This document shows, one piece after another, positions 17,241 to 25,013 of a stretch of DNA of 64,000 bases (positions within the stretch are counted from its first letter, which is position 1; each line of letters begins with the position of its first letter). A model generated the notes under the pieces. The model worked only from the letters and a program-made list of their open reading frames with translations. It was not told the DNA's origin and did not search any database. Origin of the DNA: CAYZXL01 sp964482435 (lineage in GTDB: Bacteria; Auribacterota; JABMQX01). The position numbers and the translations under genes are program-made. The stretch is taken from contig CAYZXL010000003.1 in NCBI GenBank assembly GCA_964482435.1, positions 62,001 to 126,000 of the forward strand. The letters are read 5' to 3'.

Positions 17241-17624
17241 ATGGGGAAAGTGACAGAGACAATCAAGCTGACGAGCCTTCTCGACAAAACAAAGTCGAAG
17301 GAGGTCCGGGCAGTCATTGACACGGGGGCGACGCTCCTCGTCCTGCCGAAGGACCTCGTCGTGGAATTAAAGTTGACGAAGGTTCGAGATGTCAGGGTGA
17401 GGTATGGGAACAACTCCGTCGAGAGGAAAGGGGTCTATGGCGCGGCAGTCGTCGAACTGAAAGGCCGGGTGGGGGTCTTCGAGGCCCTCGCGGAAGCCCC
17501 AACTTCTCAGCCGCTCGTCGGACATGTCGTCCTCGAATCCCTCGACCTGACCGTTGACCCTCGCTCCCGAACCGTCGTGCCCAATCCGCTGTCCCCCGAA
17601 ACAGCCTTGGTCGAAGTCCTGTAA
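17241..17624 (+). CDS. Retropepsin-like (clan AA) aspartic protease family protein
   Basis: 127 residues. AVIDTGATLLVLPKDLV carries the D-T-G-A active-site motif, preceded by a hydrophobic strand. YGAAVVELKG and PLVGHVVLESLDLTVDP match the second half of the fold, where VGHVVLESL stands where the family has LG-x-x-x-L. These bacterial single-domain retropepsin-like proteins are presumed to work as homodimers; substrates are unknown. There is no signal peptide. AGGAAGGGGAGG precedes the ATG. Separated by 115 bases from DUF1844, probably same direction operon. Confidence 0.75.
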   Translation: MGKVTETIKLTSLLDKTKSKEVRAVIDTGATLLVLPKDLVVELKLTKVRDVRVRYGNNSVERKGVYGAAVVELKGRVGVFEALAEAPTSQPLVGHVVLESLDLTVDPRSRTVVPNPLSPETALVEVL

Positions 17625-17720
17625 GTCACGAGGCTCATGAGCGCACCGCGGACAAAAACTCAGTCCGTGCCACTGAGCGCGACTCCCCACTGAACGGCCC
17701 CACACGGGACGAAGCAGATT

Positions 17721-18140
17721 TCACCTTTTTGGGATTTTGCCGGGGGCAAGAATCTTGCATTCGGGCATTTTGCGGAGTTGGGCTTCAGGGCCGGGTGGGG
17801 CGTAGATGGCGATGATTTTCATCTGCTCCCAGCCGGTGTTGACGGTTTCGTGGAAAACGTCGGGCGGGATGTGAATCGCGGTTCCGGGGCCGACTTTTCG
17901 CCTGTCGCTCCCGACGGCCTGAATTCCCTCGCCGGAGACGACGTACAGCACTTCCTCGACGCCGGGGTGATTATGCTTGCGATGTCCCTTGCCGGGGTCG
18001 AGGATGACGACCCCGAAGCTGAACCGCCCGGCATTTGTGACCCGCGGCTCGCTGAACCATTTCAGGTTTCCCCAGTCGAAGACCTGCGTCTCGATATCCT
18101 CAGGATTCACAAATCTTTTTCCGGGATGTTTCTTTGCCAT
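17721..18140 (-). CDS. Cupin-domain protein
   Basis: 139 residues from the ATG at 18140, chosen for the AGGAGGGA eight bases upstream; a longer start is possible. Cupin motif 1 reads GHRKHNHPGVEEVLYVVSGE, with His, His and Glu metal ligands (H-x-H-x5-E). Motif 2 reads GPGTAIHIPPDVFHETVNTG, with the final metal His. The fold is a single small beta-barrel, as in mannose-6-phosphate-isomerase-like or sugar-binding cupins. Function could be metal-dependent binding or isomerase; nothing in context narrows it except the neighbouring PEP-hydrolase-like gene. Confidence 0.85.
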   Translation of the reverse strand: MAKKHPGKRFVNPEDIETQVFDWGNLKWFSEPRVTNAGRFSFGVVILDPGKGHRKHNHPGVEEVLYVVSGEGIQAVGSDRRKVGPGTAIHIPPDVFHETVNTGWEQMKIIAIYAPPGPEAQLRKMPECKILAPGKIPKR

Positions 18141-18266
18141 TTTCTCCCTCCTGGTATCGTTTTGAACATTCATCTATTTCTCGACGGAGTATCTCCTCCT
18201 TTTCCAGTTTCGCCGGGCGGGAAAAACAGGACGGTGAATGCCCGCGGCGGACACGTAACGCTTAGC

Positions 18267-19100
18267 CTATCGAACGAACGAAATCGCCTTGAAGTCTTTC
18301 ACCTGCTTTGTGATTGCTATCTCGGTCGGGAGGCGCTCGATGCTCGATGCGCCAAAGAAGCCGACGACTCCCCTTGTGCGCTTGAGTATGTAAGCGGCGT
18401 CTTCCGGTTCCGAGATCGGCCCTCCGTGGCAAAGACAAACGATGTCGTGCTTGATTTCCTTCGCTGCGTCGCACATCTTCTGGACAAGCACCACCGAGTC
18501 GTCGAGCGTTTTGGCTGTTTTGGCGCCGATAGCACCCTTCGTGGTCAAGCCCATGTGAGGAACAAGAACGTCGGCTCCTGCGGCAGCCATCGCCCTCGCT
18601 TCTTCTTCCGTGAAAACGTAAGGGCAGGTGAGAAGCCCCATCTCGTTTGCTTTCCGAATCATCTCAACCTCGAGGCCGTATCCCATGCCGGTCTCCTCGA
18701 GGTTCTCCCGGAAAAGCCCGTCGAACAACCCGACCGTTGGGAAGTTCTGGGCGCCGGAGAACCCTGCCTCGGCGACCTGCTTGAGGAAGACGTCCATCAA
18801 ACGAAACGGGTCCGTCCCGCAAACGCCAGCCAGCACGGGAGTGTCTTTGACGACGGGCAGAACCTCGTTCGCCATGTCCATCACTATAGCGTTGGCGTCG
18901 CCGTAAGGCAGCAAGCCCGCGAGCGAGCCTCGCCCAGCCATCCGATAGCGTCCGGAGTTGTAGATAATGATGATGTCTGCTCCGCCGGCTTCCGCGCATT
19001 TGGCGGAGATGCCAGTGCCTGCCCCCGCACCGATGATTGGCTTGCCCGCATTTATCTGCGCCCTCAGACGCTTCAACGCCTCATCTTTTGGAATTCTCAT
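18267..19100 (-). CDS. Phosphoenolpyruvate hydrolase-like TIM-barrel protein
   Basis: 277 residues from the ATG at 19100 with AAGGAGC upstream. The sequence is a TIM barrel throughout: GKPIIGAGAGTGISAKCAEA, GGADIIIIYNSGRYRM, PVLAGVCGTDPFRLMD, FSGAQNFPTVGLFDG, ADVLVPHMGLTTKG, DIVCLCHGGPISEPEDA, VVGFFGASSIERLP. This agrees with the PEP-hydrolase-like family (Pfam PEP_hydrolase), whose members appear as free proteins or fused to sigma-54 activators in gene clusters for catabolism. The actual reaction in this family is poorly established. It is 126 bases from the cupin gene and may share an operon with it. Confidence 0.8.
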   Translation of the reverse strand: MRIPKDEALKRLRAQINAGKPIIGAGAGTGISAKCAEAGGADIIIIYNSGRYRMAGRGSLAGLLPYGDANAIVMDMANEVLPVVKDTPVLAGVCGTDPFRLMDVFLKQVAEAGFSGAQNFPTVGLFDGLFRENLEETGMGYGLEVEMIRKANEMGLLTCPYVFTEEEARAMAAAGADVLVPHMGLTTKGAIGAKTAKTLDDSVVLVQKMCDAAKEIKHDIVCLCHGGPISEPEDAAYILKRTRGVVGFFGASSIERLPTEIAITKQVKDFKAISFVR

Positions 19101-19291
19101 AGGATGCTCCTTGCTCGGAAATTGTCGAGAACGTGTTTGACCTGCGAACCGGCTGCGACAACGGCCCCTCCGGAGTCGCCGAACTCTTTCGGTGTTCTGA
19201 CAGGCACCGGAGGGCGGCCGTGAACTTCGTACGTCAGGCAACCAGTCGCAGACCCTACGCTGTTGCGGCCTCCAGAACTCGTCGAGGGCAT

Positions 19292-19645
19292 TCAGAATCT
19301 TTGTCTGAAAGCCAGCGAAAGTAGCGAGAGGCCCACCGTCGGGAATAACCAGCCCATCACAAACAACGTTAAGTACCCGACCGCGTCGTAAGGGTACAGG
19401 AGCTGCTGGCCCAACCAGTCTTCGATGAGCGCCGGAGCAAGGCAGCGTAAGACGATAACCGCGGCCCCGCACAGGAGACAGAAAACCGACCAGAGCGCGG
19501 CGAGGTCCCTTAAAAACCGCGCTGTGCATCCGACCGGAAAGCCTTTCGCTGAGTAGCCGCAGTAGCGGCAAATCTTCGCCGCGGATTTGATTTCTTCCGC
19601 GCAAAACGGACAAATCTTCGTCGTGGGCAATTGTTGTTCAGCCAT
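19292..19645 (-). CDS. Zinc-ribbon membrane protein
   Basis: 117 residues. Two CxxC knuckles, CPFCAEEIKSAAKICRYCG (residues 12-30), form an N-terminal zinc ribbon typical of small membrane proteins. Two hydrophobic helices follow, VFCLLCGAAVIVLRCLA and AVGYLTLFVMGWLFPTVGL. Such proteins are common and uncharacterised. It lies 191 bases upstream of the PEP-hydrolase-like gene. Confidence 0.7.
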   Translation of the reverse strand: MAEQQLPTTKICPFCAEEIKSAAKICRYCGYSAKGFPVGCTARFLRDLAALWSVFCLLCGAAVIVLRCLAPALIEDWLGQQLLYPYDAVGYLTLFVMGWLFPTVGLSLLSLAFRQRF

Positions 19646-19809
19646 GTTCCCGTTCCTCCTGTTTTGATTGTGAGCGTTCCAAGGGCGAATTTTCCGCCGA
19701 AAGCGGCTTTTGGGCTAACCTGGACTCGACCAGAGGCGATGGCTTCGTCCCTCCGTTTGTAAGCTCTTTGTTCCCTTTCCTCGTAAACTCGGTCTGAGGC
19801 ATGCGGACG

Positions 19810-22401
19810 TCAACCGAGCTTGTCCTTAAGCTCCTTCAACTTCATCAGGGCTTCGATGGGGGAGAGGGAGTCAATATCTATCTGTTTCAATTCCTCGACG
19901 ACAGGATTCGGTCTTTCGGCGAAAAGGAAGAGCTGCTGCGGTGCGGGCATTTTTCGCTTTCTTGCGCGAGCGGCGAACTCCGGTTCCTTGACGCTGTTTT
20001 CTTCGAGAGTCTGGAGAATTTCCGTCGCCCTTTCGACGACCTCTCGGGGAATTCCCGCTAAACCCGCGACGTGAATTCCATAACTCCTGTCAGTCCCGCC
20101 CCGCACGATTTTCCGAACGAAGATAATTTCGTTGTTCCATTCGCGGACGGCGACGTTGTAGTTCTTGATTCCGGCGAAGAGCCCTTCCAGGCGTGTCAGC
20201 TCGTGGTAGTGCGTGGCGAACATCGTTTTGGCTTTCTTGTCCGTCCGCGTGGCCAGATATTCCGCCACGGCCCAGGCGATGCTGATCCCGTCGTAGGTGC
20301 TTGTTCCCCTGCCAATCTCGTCGAGGATGATGAGGCTTCTTGGAGTGGCGTTGTTGAGGATGTTTGCCGTCTCGTTCATCTCGACGAGAAAGGTGCTCTG
20401 CCCGCGAGTCAGCTCGTCGGAGGCGCCTACTCGGGTAAAAATGCGGTCCACAACGCCAATGCTGGCCTTCTTCGCCGGAATGAAGCTGCCGACTTGCGCC
20501 ATCAAAACCAGAAGCGCCGTCTGGCGAATGTAGGTTGACTTCCCCGCCATGTTTGGTCCCGTGATGATGAGGAGTTGGTTCTCGTCGCAGTCAATCTCGA
20601 CGCTGTTGGGGACGAATCGCTCGCCGACCATCGCGGTCTCCACAACGGGATGACGCCCGTCCTCGATCAGAATTGTGGCGCTATCATTGACCATCGGCTT
20701 CACATAGTTCCTCTCGAGAGCCGATGTGGCAAATGAGCACAAGACATCGAGCACCGCGACGCCTTCGGATATGGACTGCACCTCGCGCGTCGCCTTGCTG
20801 ACTTCCTTTCTCAAATCCTCAAAAAGCTGGGCTTCCAGCGCGACAATTTCCTCTTCGGCGCCAAGCACCTTCGATTCGTACTCCTTCAACTCGGGCGTGA
20901 TATACCTCTCGGAATTGACGAGCGTTTGCTTGCGAGCGTATTCCGGCGGAACGGAATTCTTATAGACGTTCGTTATCTCGATGTAGTAGCCAAAGACCTC
21001 GTTGTACCCGACCTTCAGGGACTTGATCCCCGTCCGCTCCCGCTCCTTTTCCTGAAAACGCGCGATCCAGCTCTTTCCGTCGCTGGAAGTCCCCCGAAGC
21101 TCGTCGAGGCGCTGGTTGTACCCCGGCTTGAAAACTCCTCCGTCACGGACGTGGGCGGGCGGCTCATTGACCACTGCTCGCTCGATAAGCCCCACAAGCG
21201 AGTCCACAGACACCAGTTTCTCGCGGCATTCCGTGAGGACCCCCGACTCAAATCCGGATAATTCCTCTCTTATGCTGGGCGGGACTTTGAGCGACTCTTT
21301 CAGTGCGACCACGTCTCGCGGCGCCGCGTAGCTTGAATCAATCCGGCTCATGAGCCGGGGCAAATCGCGTATCCCTCTGAGAAGGGAGCGCAAATTGGAA
21401 CACCGCGTCTGGCGCTGGACAAGCTCCTCGACCCCGTCGAGCCTCTTTCTGATTTCGAGGGAGTCGAGGAGTGGCTGGGTTACCCACTGCACGAGAAGCC
21501 GCCCGCCCATCGGCGTCAGGGTCTGATCCATCACCCCGAGCAAAGTCTCGCCCTGCGTGCCTCTTCGCGAAGGCTCGAGAATCTCGAGGTTGCGAAGCGA
21601 AGTTGGGTCGAGAAGCATGAAGTCTGTCGTATGGTAAGGAGTGATTCTGCTGACCTGGTGGAGAGGCTGGTTCAGAACGTCCCTGACGTAGCTGACGAGC
21701 GCTCCAGCGGCGGTTATCCCCGCGGGCATATTCTCGCAGCCAAATCCGTCGAGGGAGAGAGTTTTGAAGTGGTCGGTGAGAACCGAATAGCACGAATTGT
21801 GGTCAAACATCCAGTCCTCGCAGCGATTGAACAGCGTCGGGACAAGCCCCTCCACCGCGTGGGCAATCTCGGAACGCTCGTCGAGAGATTCCGCAATCAA
21901 GCACTCCGACGGAGCCGTCCTCTGAAGCTCGTCGAGAAGTTCACCTTTTAGCTTGAGTTCCGTGACCCTGAATTCCCCCGTCGAGACTTCCATGAGAGCG
22001 TAACCGTAAATGCCCCCAACACGACAAAGACAGGCAATGTAGTTGCTCTTCTTGACGCCCACATCGGCGGCAGTGATGGAAGTGCCCGGCGTCACGATGC
22101 GAGTGACCTGCCGCCTGACTATGCCTTTAGCGAGCTTCGGGTCCTCAACCTGGTCGCAGATGGCGACCTTTTTCCCCGCCGCAATCAGCTTGCTGAGGTA
22201 AGACTCCGCAGCATGGTACGGAACGCCGCACATCGGGGCACCTTGCCGGGAAGTCAGAGCAATATCGAGAATTTTGGAGGCTTCCTTCGCGTCGTCGAAA
22301 AACATCTCGTAGAAGTCGCCCAGCCGGAAGAAGAGAATGCAGTCCTGGCAGTCCTTCTTAATGGCTTTATACTGGTTCATCAACGGGGTGAGCTTGCTCA
22401 T
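19810..22401 (-). CDS. mutS: DNA mismatch repair protein MutS
   Basis: 863 residues from the ATG at 22401, whose MSKLTPLMNQY start matches the family; further upstream in-frame sequence does not. Domain I has the mismatch-reading FYEMF motif (RLGDFYEMFFDDA). The ATPase has Walker A ITGPNMAGKSTYIRQ, the signature loop STFLVEM, Walker B SLIILDEIGRGTSTYDG and TMFATHYHEL. All segments are intact and the length is typical. MutS recognises mismatches as a dimer and recruits MutL, which is not in the window. It is transcribed after the toxin-antitoxin-like pair, 136 bases downstream of it. Confidence 0.98.
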   Translation of the reverse strand: MSKLTPLMNQYKAIKKDCQDCILFFRLGDFYEMFFDDAKEASKILDIALTSRQGAPMCGVPYHAAESYLSKLIAAGKKVAICDQVEDPKLAKGIVRRQVTRIVTPGTSITAADVGVKKSNYIACLCRVGGIYGYALMEVSTGEFRVTELKLKGELLDELQRTAPSECLIAESLDERSEIAHAVEGLVPTLFNRCEDWMFDHNSCYSVLTDHFKTLSLDGFGCENMPAGITAAGALVSYVRDVLNQPLHQVSRITPYHTTDFMLLDPTSLRNLEILEPSRRGTQGETLLGVMDQTLTPMGGRLLVQWVTQPLLDSLEIRKRLDGVEELVQRQTRCSNLRSLLRGIRDLPRLMSRIDSSYAAPRDVVALKESLKVPPSIREELSGFESGVLTECREKLVSVDSLVGLIERAVVNEPPAHVRDGGVFKPGYNQRLDELRGTSSDGKSWIARFQEKERERTGIKSLKVGYNEVFGYYIEITNVYKNSVPPEYARKQTLVNSERYITPELKEYESKVLGAEEEIVALEAQLFEDLRKEVSKATREVQSISEGVAVLDVLCSFATSALERNYVKPMVNDSATILIEDGRHPVVETAMVGERFVPNSVEIDCDENQLLIITGPNMAGKSTYIRQTALLVLMAQVGSFIPAKKASIGVVDRIFTRVGASDELTRGQSTFLVEMNETANILNNATPRSLIILDEIGRGTSTYDGISIAWAVAEYLATRTDKKAKTMFATHYHELTRLEGLFAGIKNYNVAVREWNNEIIFVRKIVRGGTDRSYGIHVAGLAGIPREVVERATEILQTLEENSVKEPEFAARARKRKMPAPQQLFLFAERPNPVVEELKQIDIDSLSPIEALMKLKELKDKLG

Positions 22402-22537
22402 GTTGAACCGGGCGTTTTCACTTCCCCAGGGGCAGAAACGTTTCGCTCTCCTTCTCGACACAAGGTTCTTCCGCGCATGCTATGGTTATCCACCGGTCAT
22501 GCCGATTGCAGGCCAGAAGACCCCCACTTGAAAAACT

Positions 22538-22891
22538 CTATTCCAGAAATTGCCAGTCGTACCTGCGCAGGGCGAGCGATTTGCCCGTAACGCTCTTCAA
22601 CGATTCTTTTTTCAGAAACGCCTCAAACGCCTCCATGAGATATTTCGTCGTCCAGGGCTCGACCCTCACGTATATGACGCCCTGCTTCGACAAGGGCCGA
22701 AACTTCGCTTGATTCTTCATCCGACGGTCTGATGTGATGAAAATGTCCCCCCCCACTTTCAGATACTCCAACACCATCTGGTCCGATCGGTTAGGCAAGT
22801 TTATCCCCGCCACGGACGAAACGCTAATACCTTTCTGCTCGAGAAGTTTCTTGACGCCAAGCGGGATGCACTCGTCGAGAATGACTTTCAT
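22538..22891 (-). CDS. DUF5615-family PIN-like protein (putative toxin)
   Basis: 117 residues. The start MKVILDECIPLGVKKLL has the Asp/Glu pair of the PIN-like fold, GDIFITSDRRMKNQ provides a further T-S-D acidic motif, and GVIYVRVEP is a later strand. DUF5615 proteins are predicted ribonuclease toxins paired with DUF433 antitoxins. Here the DUF433 gene ends 12 bases upstream. GAGGTG precedes the ATG. The toxin role is inferred from family and pairing only. Confidence 0.8.
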   Translation of the reverse strand: MKVILDECIPLGVKKLLEQKGISVSSVAGINLPNRSDQMVLEYLKVGGDIFITSDRRMKNQAKFRPLSKQGVIYVRVEPWTTKYLMEAFEAFLKKESLKSVTGKSLALRRYDWQFLE

Positions 22892-22903
22892 CGTTGCGTC
22901 ACC

Positions 22904-23167
22904 TCAAAGAGAAGATGCGAGAGCCGCGAAATGAATCGCTGCCTTGATTTTGTCTCTGGACAGGTTCGGGTACTGCTGGAGTATTGACTCGAGATTGAGT
23001 CCCTCCTGAAGCATCTCTAAAACGAGGTACACGGGGATGCGAGTCCCCTTGATGCACGGCAGACCGTCCATCACCTCCGGACTGATTTCTATCATCGCAA
23101 GCAACTTGTCCTGCTGCGCAAGAGTGTCAACCTGTTCCTTCTGCTTCAGATAGTCCGAAATCTTCAT
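22904..23167 (-). CDS. DUF433-family antitoxin-like protein
   Basis: 87 residues from the ATG at 23167 with AAGGAA upstream. The DUF433 core is present: ISPEVMDGLPCIKGTRIPVY, then VLEMLQEGLNLESILQQYP, then LSRDKIKAAIHFAALA, a winged-helix DNA-binding-like module. The partner DUF5615 gene follows 12 bases later. Its first 41 bases lie inside the 3' end of miaB, which suggests transcription from the miaB promoter or an internal promoter within miaB. Confidence 0.85.
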   Translation of the reverse strand: MKISDYLKQKEQVDTLAQQDKLLAMIEISPEVMDGLPCIKGTRIPVYLVLEMLQEGLNLESILQQYPNLSRDKIKAAIHFAALASSL

Positions 23168-24584
23168 CTTCGTTCCTTCCGTAAAATGACCGGATGATGT
23201 CTCTCTGGGAGGCACCGTCGGAACAGTGCTCCTCCCGGCGGCGCAGCGCATCTGAGGCCTGACCTGCCTGCCTGATCTCGCAGAACAGCGTGAGGGCCGT
23301 CGCGTCCGTTACGGTCAGGTTCAGGATTCTCCCGACGAGGTCGGGCGCGCCGTCGAAGACGGCAATCTTGTTCTGTCGGGTGCGTCCCATCATTTTTCGC
23401 GGGTTTCGCTTGCTGGGACCCTCGACGAGAACCTCCGCCTGCTCACCAATCAGACTCCTGTTCCTCATCAGAGAGATCCCTTCCTGGAGTTGGAGAAGAA
23501 TTCTGTTCCGCTCCTTCTTTTTTGCCAGCGGAACGTCGTCGGGCAGCCGAGCTGCCTCGGTGCCTTCTCTGGTCGAATACTTGAAAACGAATGCGCTATC
23601 ATACTCAATCGCCCGCATCGCTTCCACAGTTTGCGCGAAGTCGCCTTCCGTCTCCCCGGGGAATCCGACGATGATGTCGGTGCCGAGAGCGATGTCGGGG
23701 ACCACCCTCCGCAGGGCATCCACTGTCCGGAGATACTCGTCGAGCGTGTAACCGCGGTTCATCAGCTTGAGAATTTTGTCCGAGCCAGATTGAAGAGGAA
23801 AGTGAAGATGCTCGCAGACCTTCTCGAGCCTTGCCATGGCTTCTATAAGATGGGGGCTGATGTCTTTCGGGTGCGAGGTGACGAACCGAATCCGCTCCAT
23901 CCCTTCGACCCGGTTGATTCGCTCGAGCAATCCAACAAGGTCGCATTCAACCCCCAGCCCCTTTCCGTAGGAATTCACATTTTGACCGAGAAGCGTTACT
24001 TCCTTGTACCCGCGGCGGGCGAGATCCTCGACCTCCGCCACTATCTCGTCGGGCGAGCGGCTCCGTTCTCTACCCCGAACGTAGGGAACAACGCAATAGG
24101 AGCAGTAATTGTCGCACCCACGCATGATGGACACGAAAGCCTTCACCGGGCTTTTTCGTCTCGCCGTCCTGAAATCGAGCTTCCCGACGAAATCATCTTC
24201 AACCCGCAGCTGCGTCGTCCCGTTTCTTCGAGCTGTCTCTATCATTTCGGCAAGTTGCCCGATCTGGTGCGTCCCGCAGACGATGTCGAGGAATGGCATC
24301 TCGTCGAGGAGCCGTTGCTTGCTTTTCTGCGCGATGCACCCGCAGATACCCAGCAAAAGCCCCGGCTTCTTCTCCTTCATCTGCCCCAGCAGCCCCATTT
24401 TCCCGAGCGCCTTCCTTTCAGCCATCTCCCTGACGCAGCAGGTGTTCAGCAGAACGACGTCCGCGTCCTCCTCGCTTTTGGCTTCACTGAAGCCCTGCGC
24501 GAGAAGCAAACCAAGCATAAGCTCGGAGTCGAGCTCGTTCATCTGGCATCCGTAAGTTTTGATGAAGACCCTGGGATGCTGCAT
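23127..24584 (-). CDS. miaB: tRNA-2-methylthio-N6-dimethylallyladenosine synthase MiaB
   Basis: 485 residues from the ATG at 24584. The N-terminal UPF0004 domain provides cluster-binding Cys in TYGCQMN, NTCCVRE and GICGCIAQKS. The radical-SAM cysteines are in MRGCDNYCSYCVVPYVRG. The TRAM domain lies near the end (RTRQNKIAVFDG). Together these identify MiaB, which thiomethylates i6A37 in tRNAs reading UNN codons. The C-terminus carries about 40 extra residues after TRAM, ending EDEDFGLSEAEGTG, and this extension overlaps the antitoxin-like gene by 41 bases. miaA is not in the window. Confidence 0.95.
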   Translation of the reverse strand: MQHPRVFIKTYGCQMNELDSELMLGLLLAQGFSEAKSEEDADVVLLNTCCVREMAERKALGKMGLLGQMKEKKPGLLLGICGCIAQKSKQRLLDEMPFLDIVCGTHQIGQLAEMIETARRNGTTQLRVEDDFVGKLDFRTARRKSPVKAFVSIMRGCDNYCSYCVVPYVRGRERSRSPDEIVAEVEDLARRGYKEVTLLGQNVNSYGKGLGVECDLVGLLERINRVEGMERIRFVTSHPKDISPHLIEAMARLEKVCEHLHFPLQSGSDKILKLMNRGYTLDEYLRTVDALRRVVPDIALGTDIIVGFPGETEGDFAQTVEAMRAIEYDSAFVFKYSTREGTEAARLPDDVPLAKKKERNRILLQLQEGISLMRNRSLIGEQAEVLVEGPSKRNPRKMMGRTRQNKIAVFDGAPDLVGRILNLTVTDATALTLFCEIRQAGQASDALRRREEHCSDGASQRDIIRSFYGRNEDEDFGLSEAEGTG

Positions 24585-25013
24585 AATGCCCGTTTCCTTA
24601 CGCTGCCGTCGAGGTCGAGCGGAATTGCTCCTCTCGTGGCGGACAGGCGTTCCCAAACAGGATACCACACGTTTCGTCCTTCGGGAAACGGTGATTTTCC
24701 CCAGGCGGGACTCCATGGGGGTCCGGCGGAAGTCACCCCAGAGAACGCAGCGGATTACGGGGGCGTTCAGGGGCTCGCTATGCGCCGTCTGTGCTCCCTG
24801 CGGTGAGTCCCCGCAGACGGCGGGCCATACGTTTCGCGCGAGAATTTCTTGACAGAACCGCCCCGATGATGATTGATTAAAAAAGAACTGGTTTGGTATA
24901 GTCCGCTAAATCGGTGGGGAGAACTGGGGACGACGCAAGTTGTTTCACCAGCCCGAACGGGCAGTGACGTTGATGGATACCCGTGGCTTCAATCTCATCA
25001 TGGAGTGTTGATT
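24585..25013. other. Divergent miaB/topA intergenic region
   Basis: 429 bases. It contains the topA promoter (24873-24902). It also contains a structured block, GCCGTCTG (24784-24791) pairing with CAGACGGC (24814-24821), with nested CTGCGG/CCGCAG. The nearby CCCCAGAGAACGCAGCGGAT and CTGTGCTCCCTGCGGTGA strings resemble degraded dispersed repeats of the CACAGAGAACACAGAGG type. No gene seen. Confidence 0.55.
24873..24902 (+). promoter_or_regulatory. Sigma-70-type promoter for topA
   Basis: TTGATT (24873-24878), 18-base spacer, TATAGT (24897-24902); transcription would start near 24909, about 105 bases before the GTG. A TTGACA at 24849 could be an alternative -35 but has no good -10. Confidence 0.5.

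Noticed and set aside
17778..19223. 481-residue forward frame over the cupin and PEP-hydrolase-like genes
   Set aside because: Antisense of two well-supported reverse genes; composition is that of a shadow frame.
23490..24806. 438-residue forward frame over miaB
   Set aside because: Antisense shadow of miaB.
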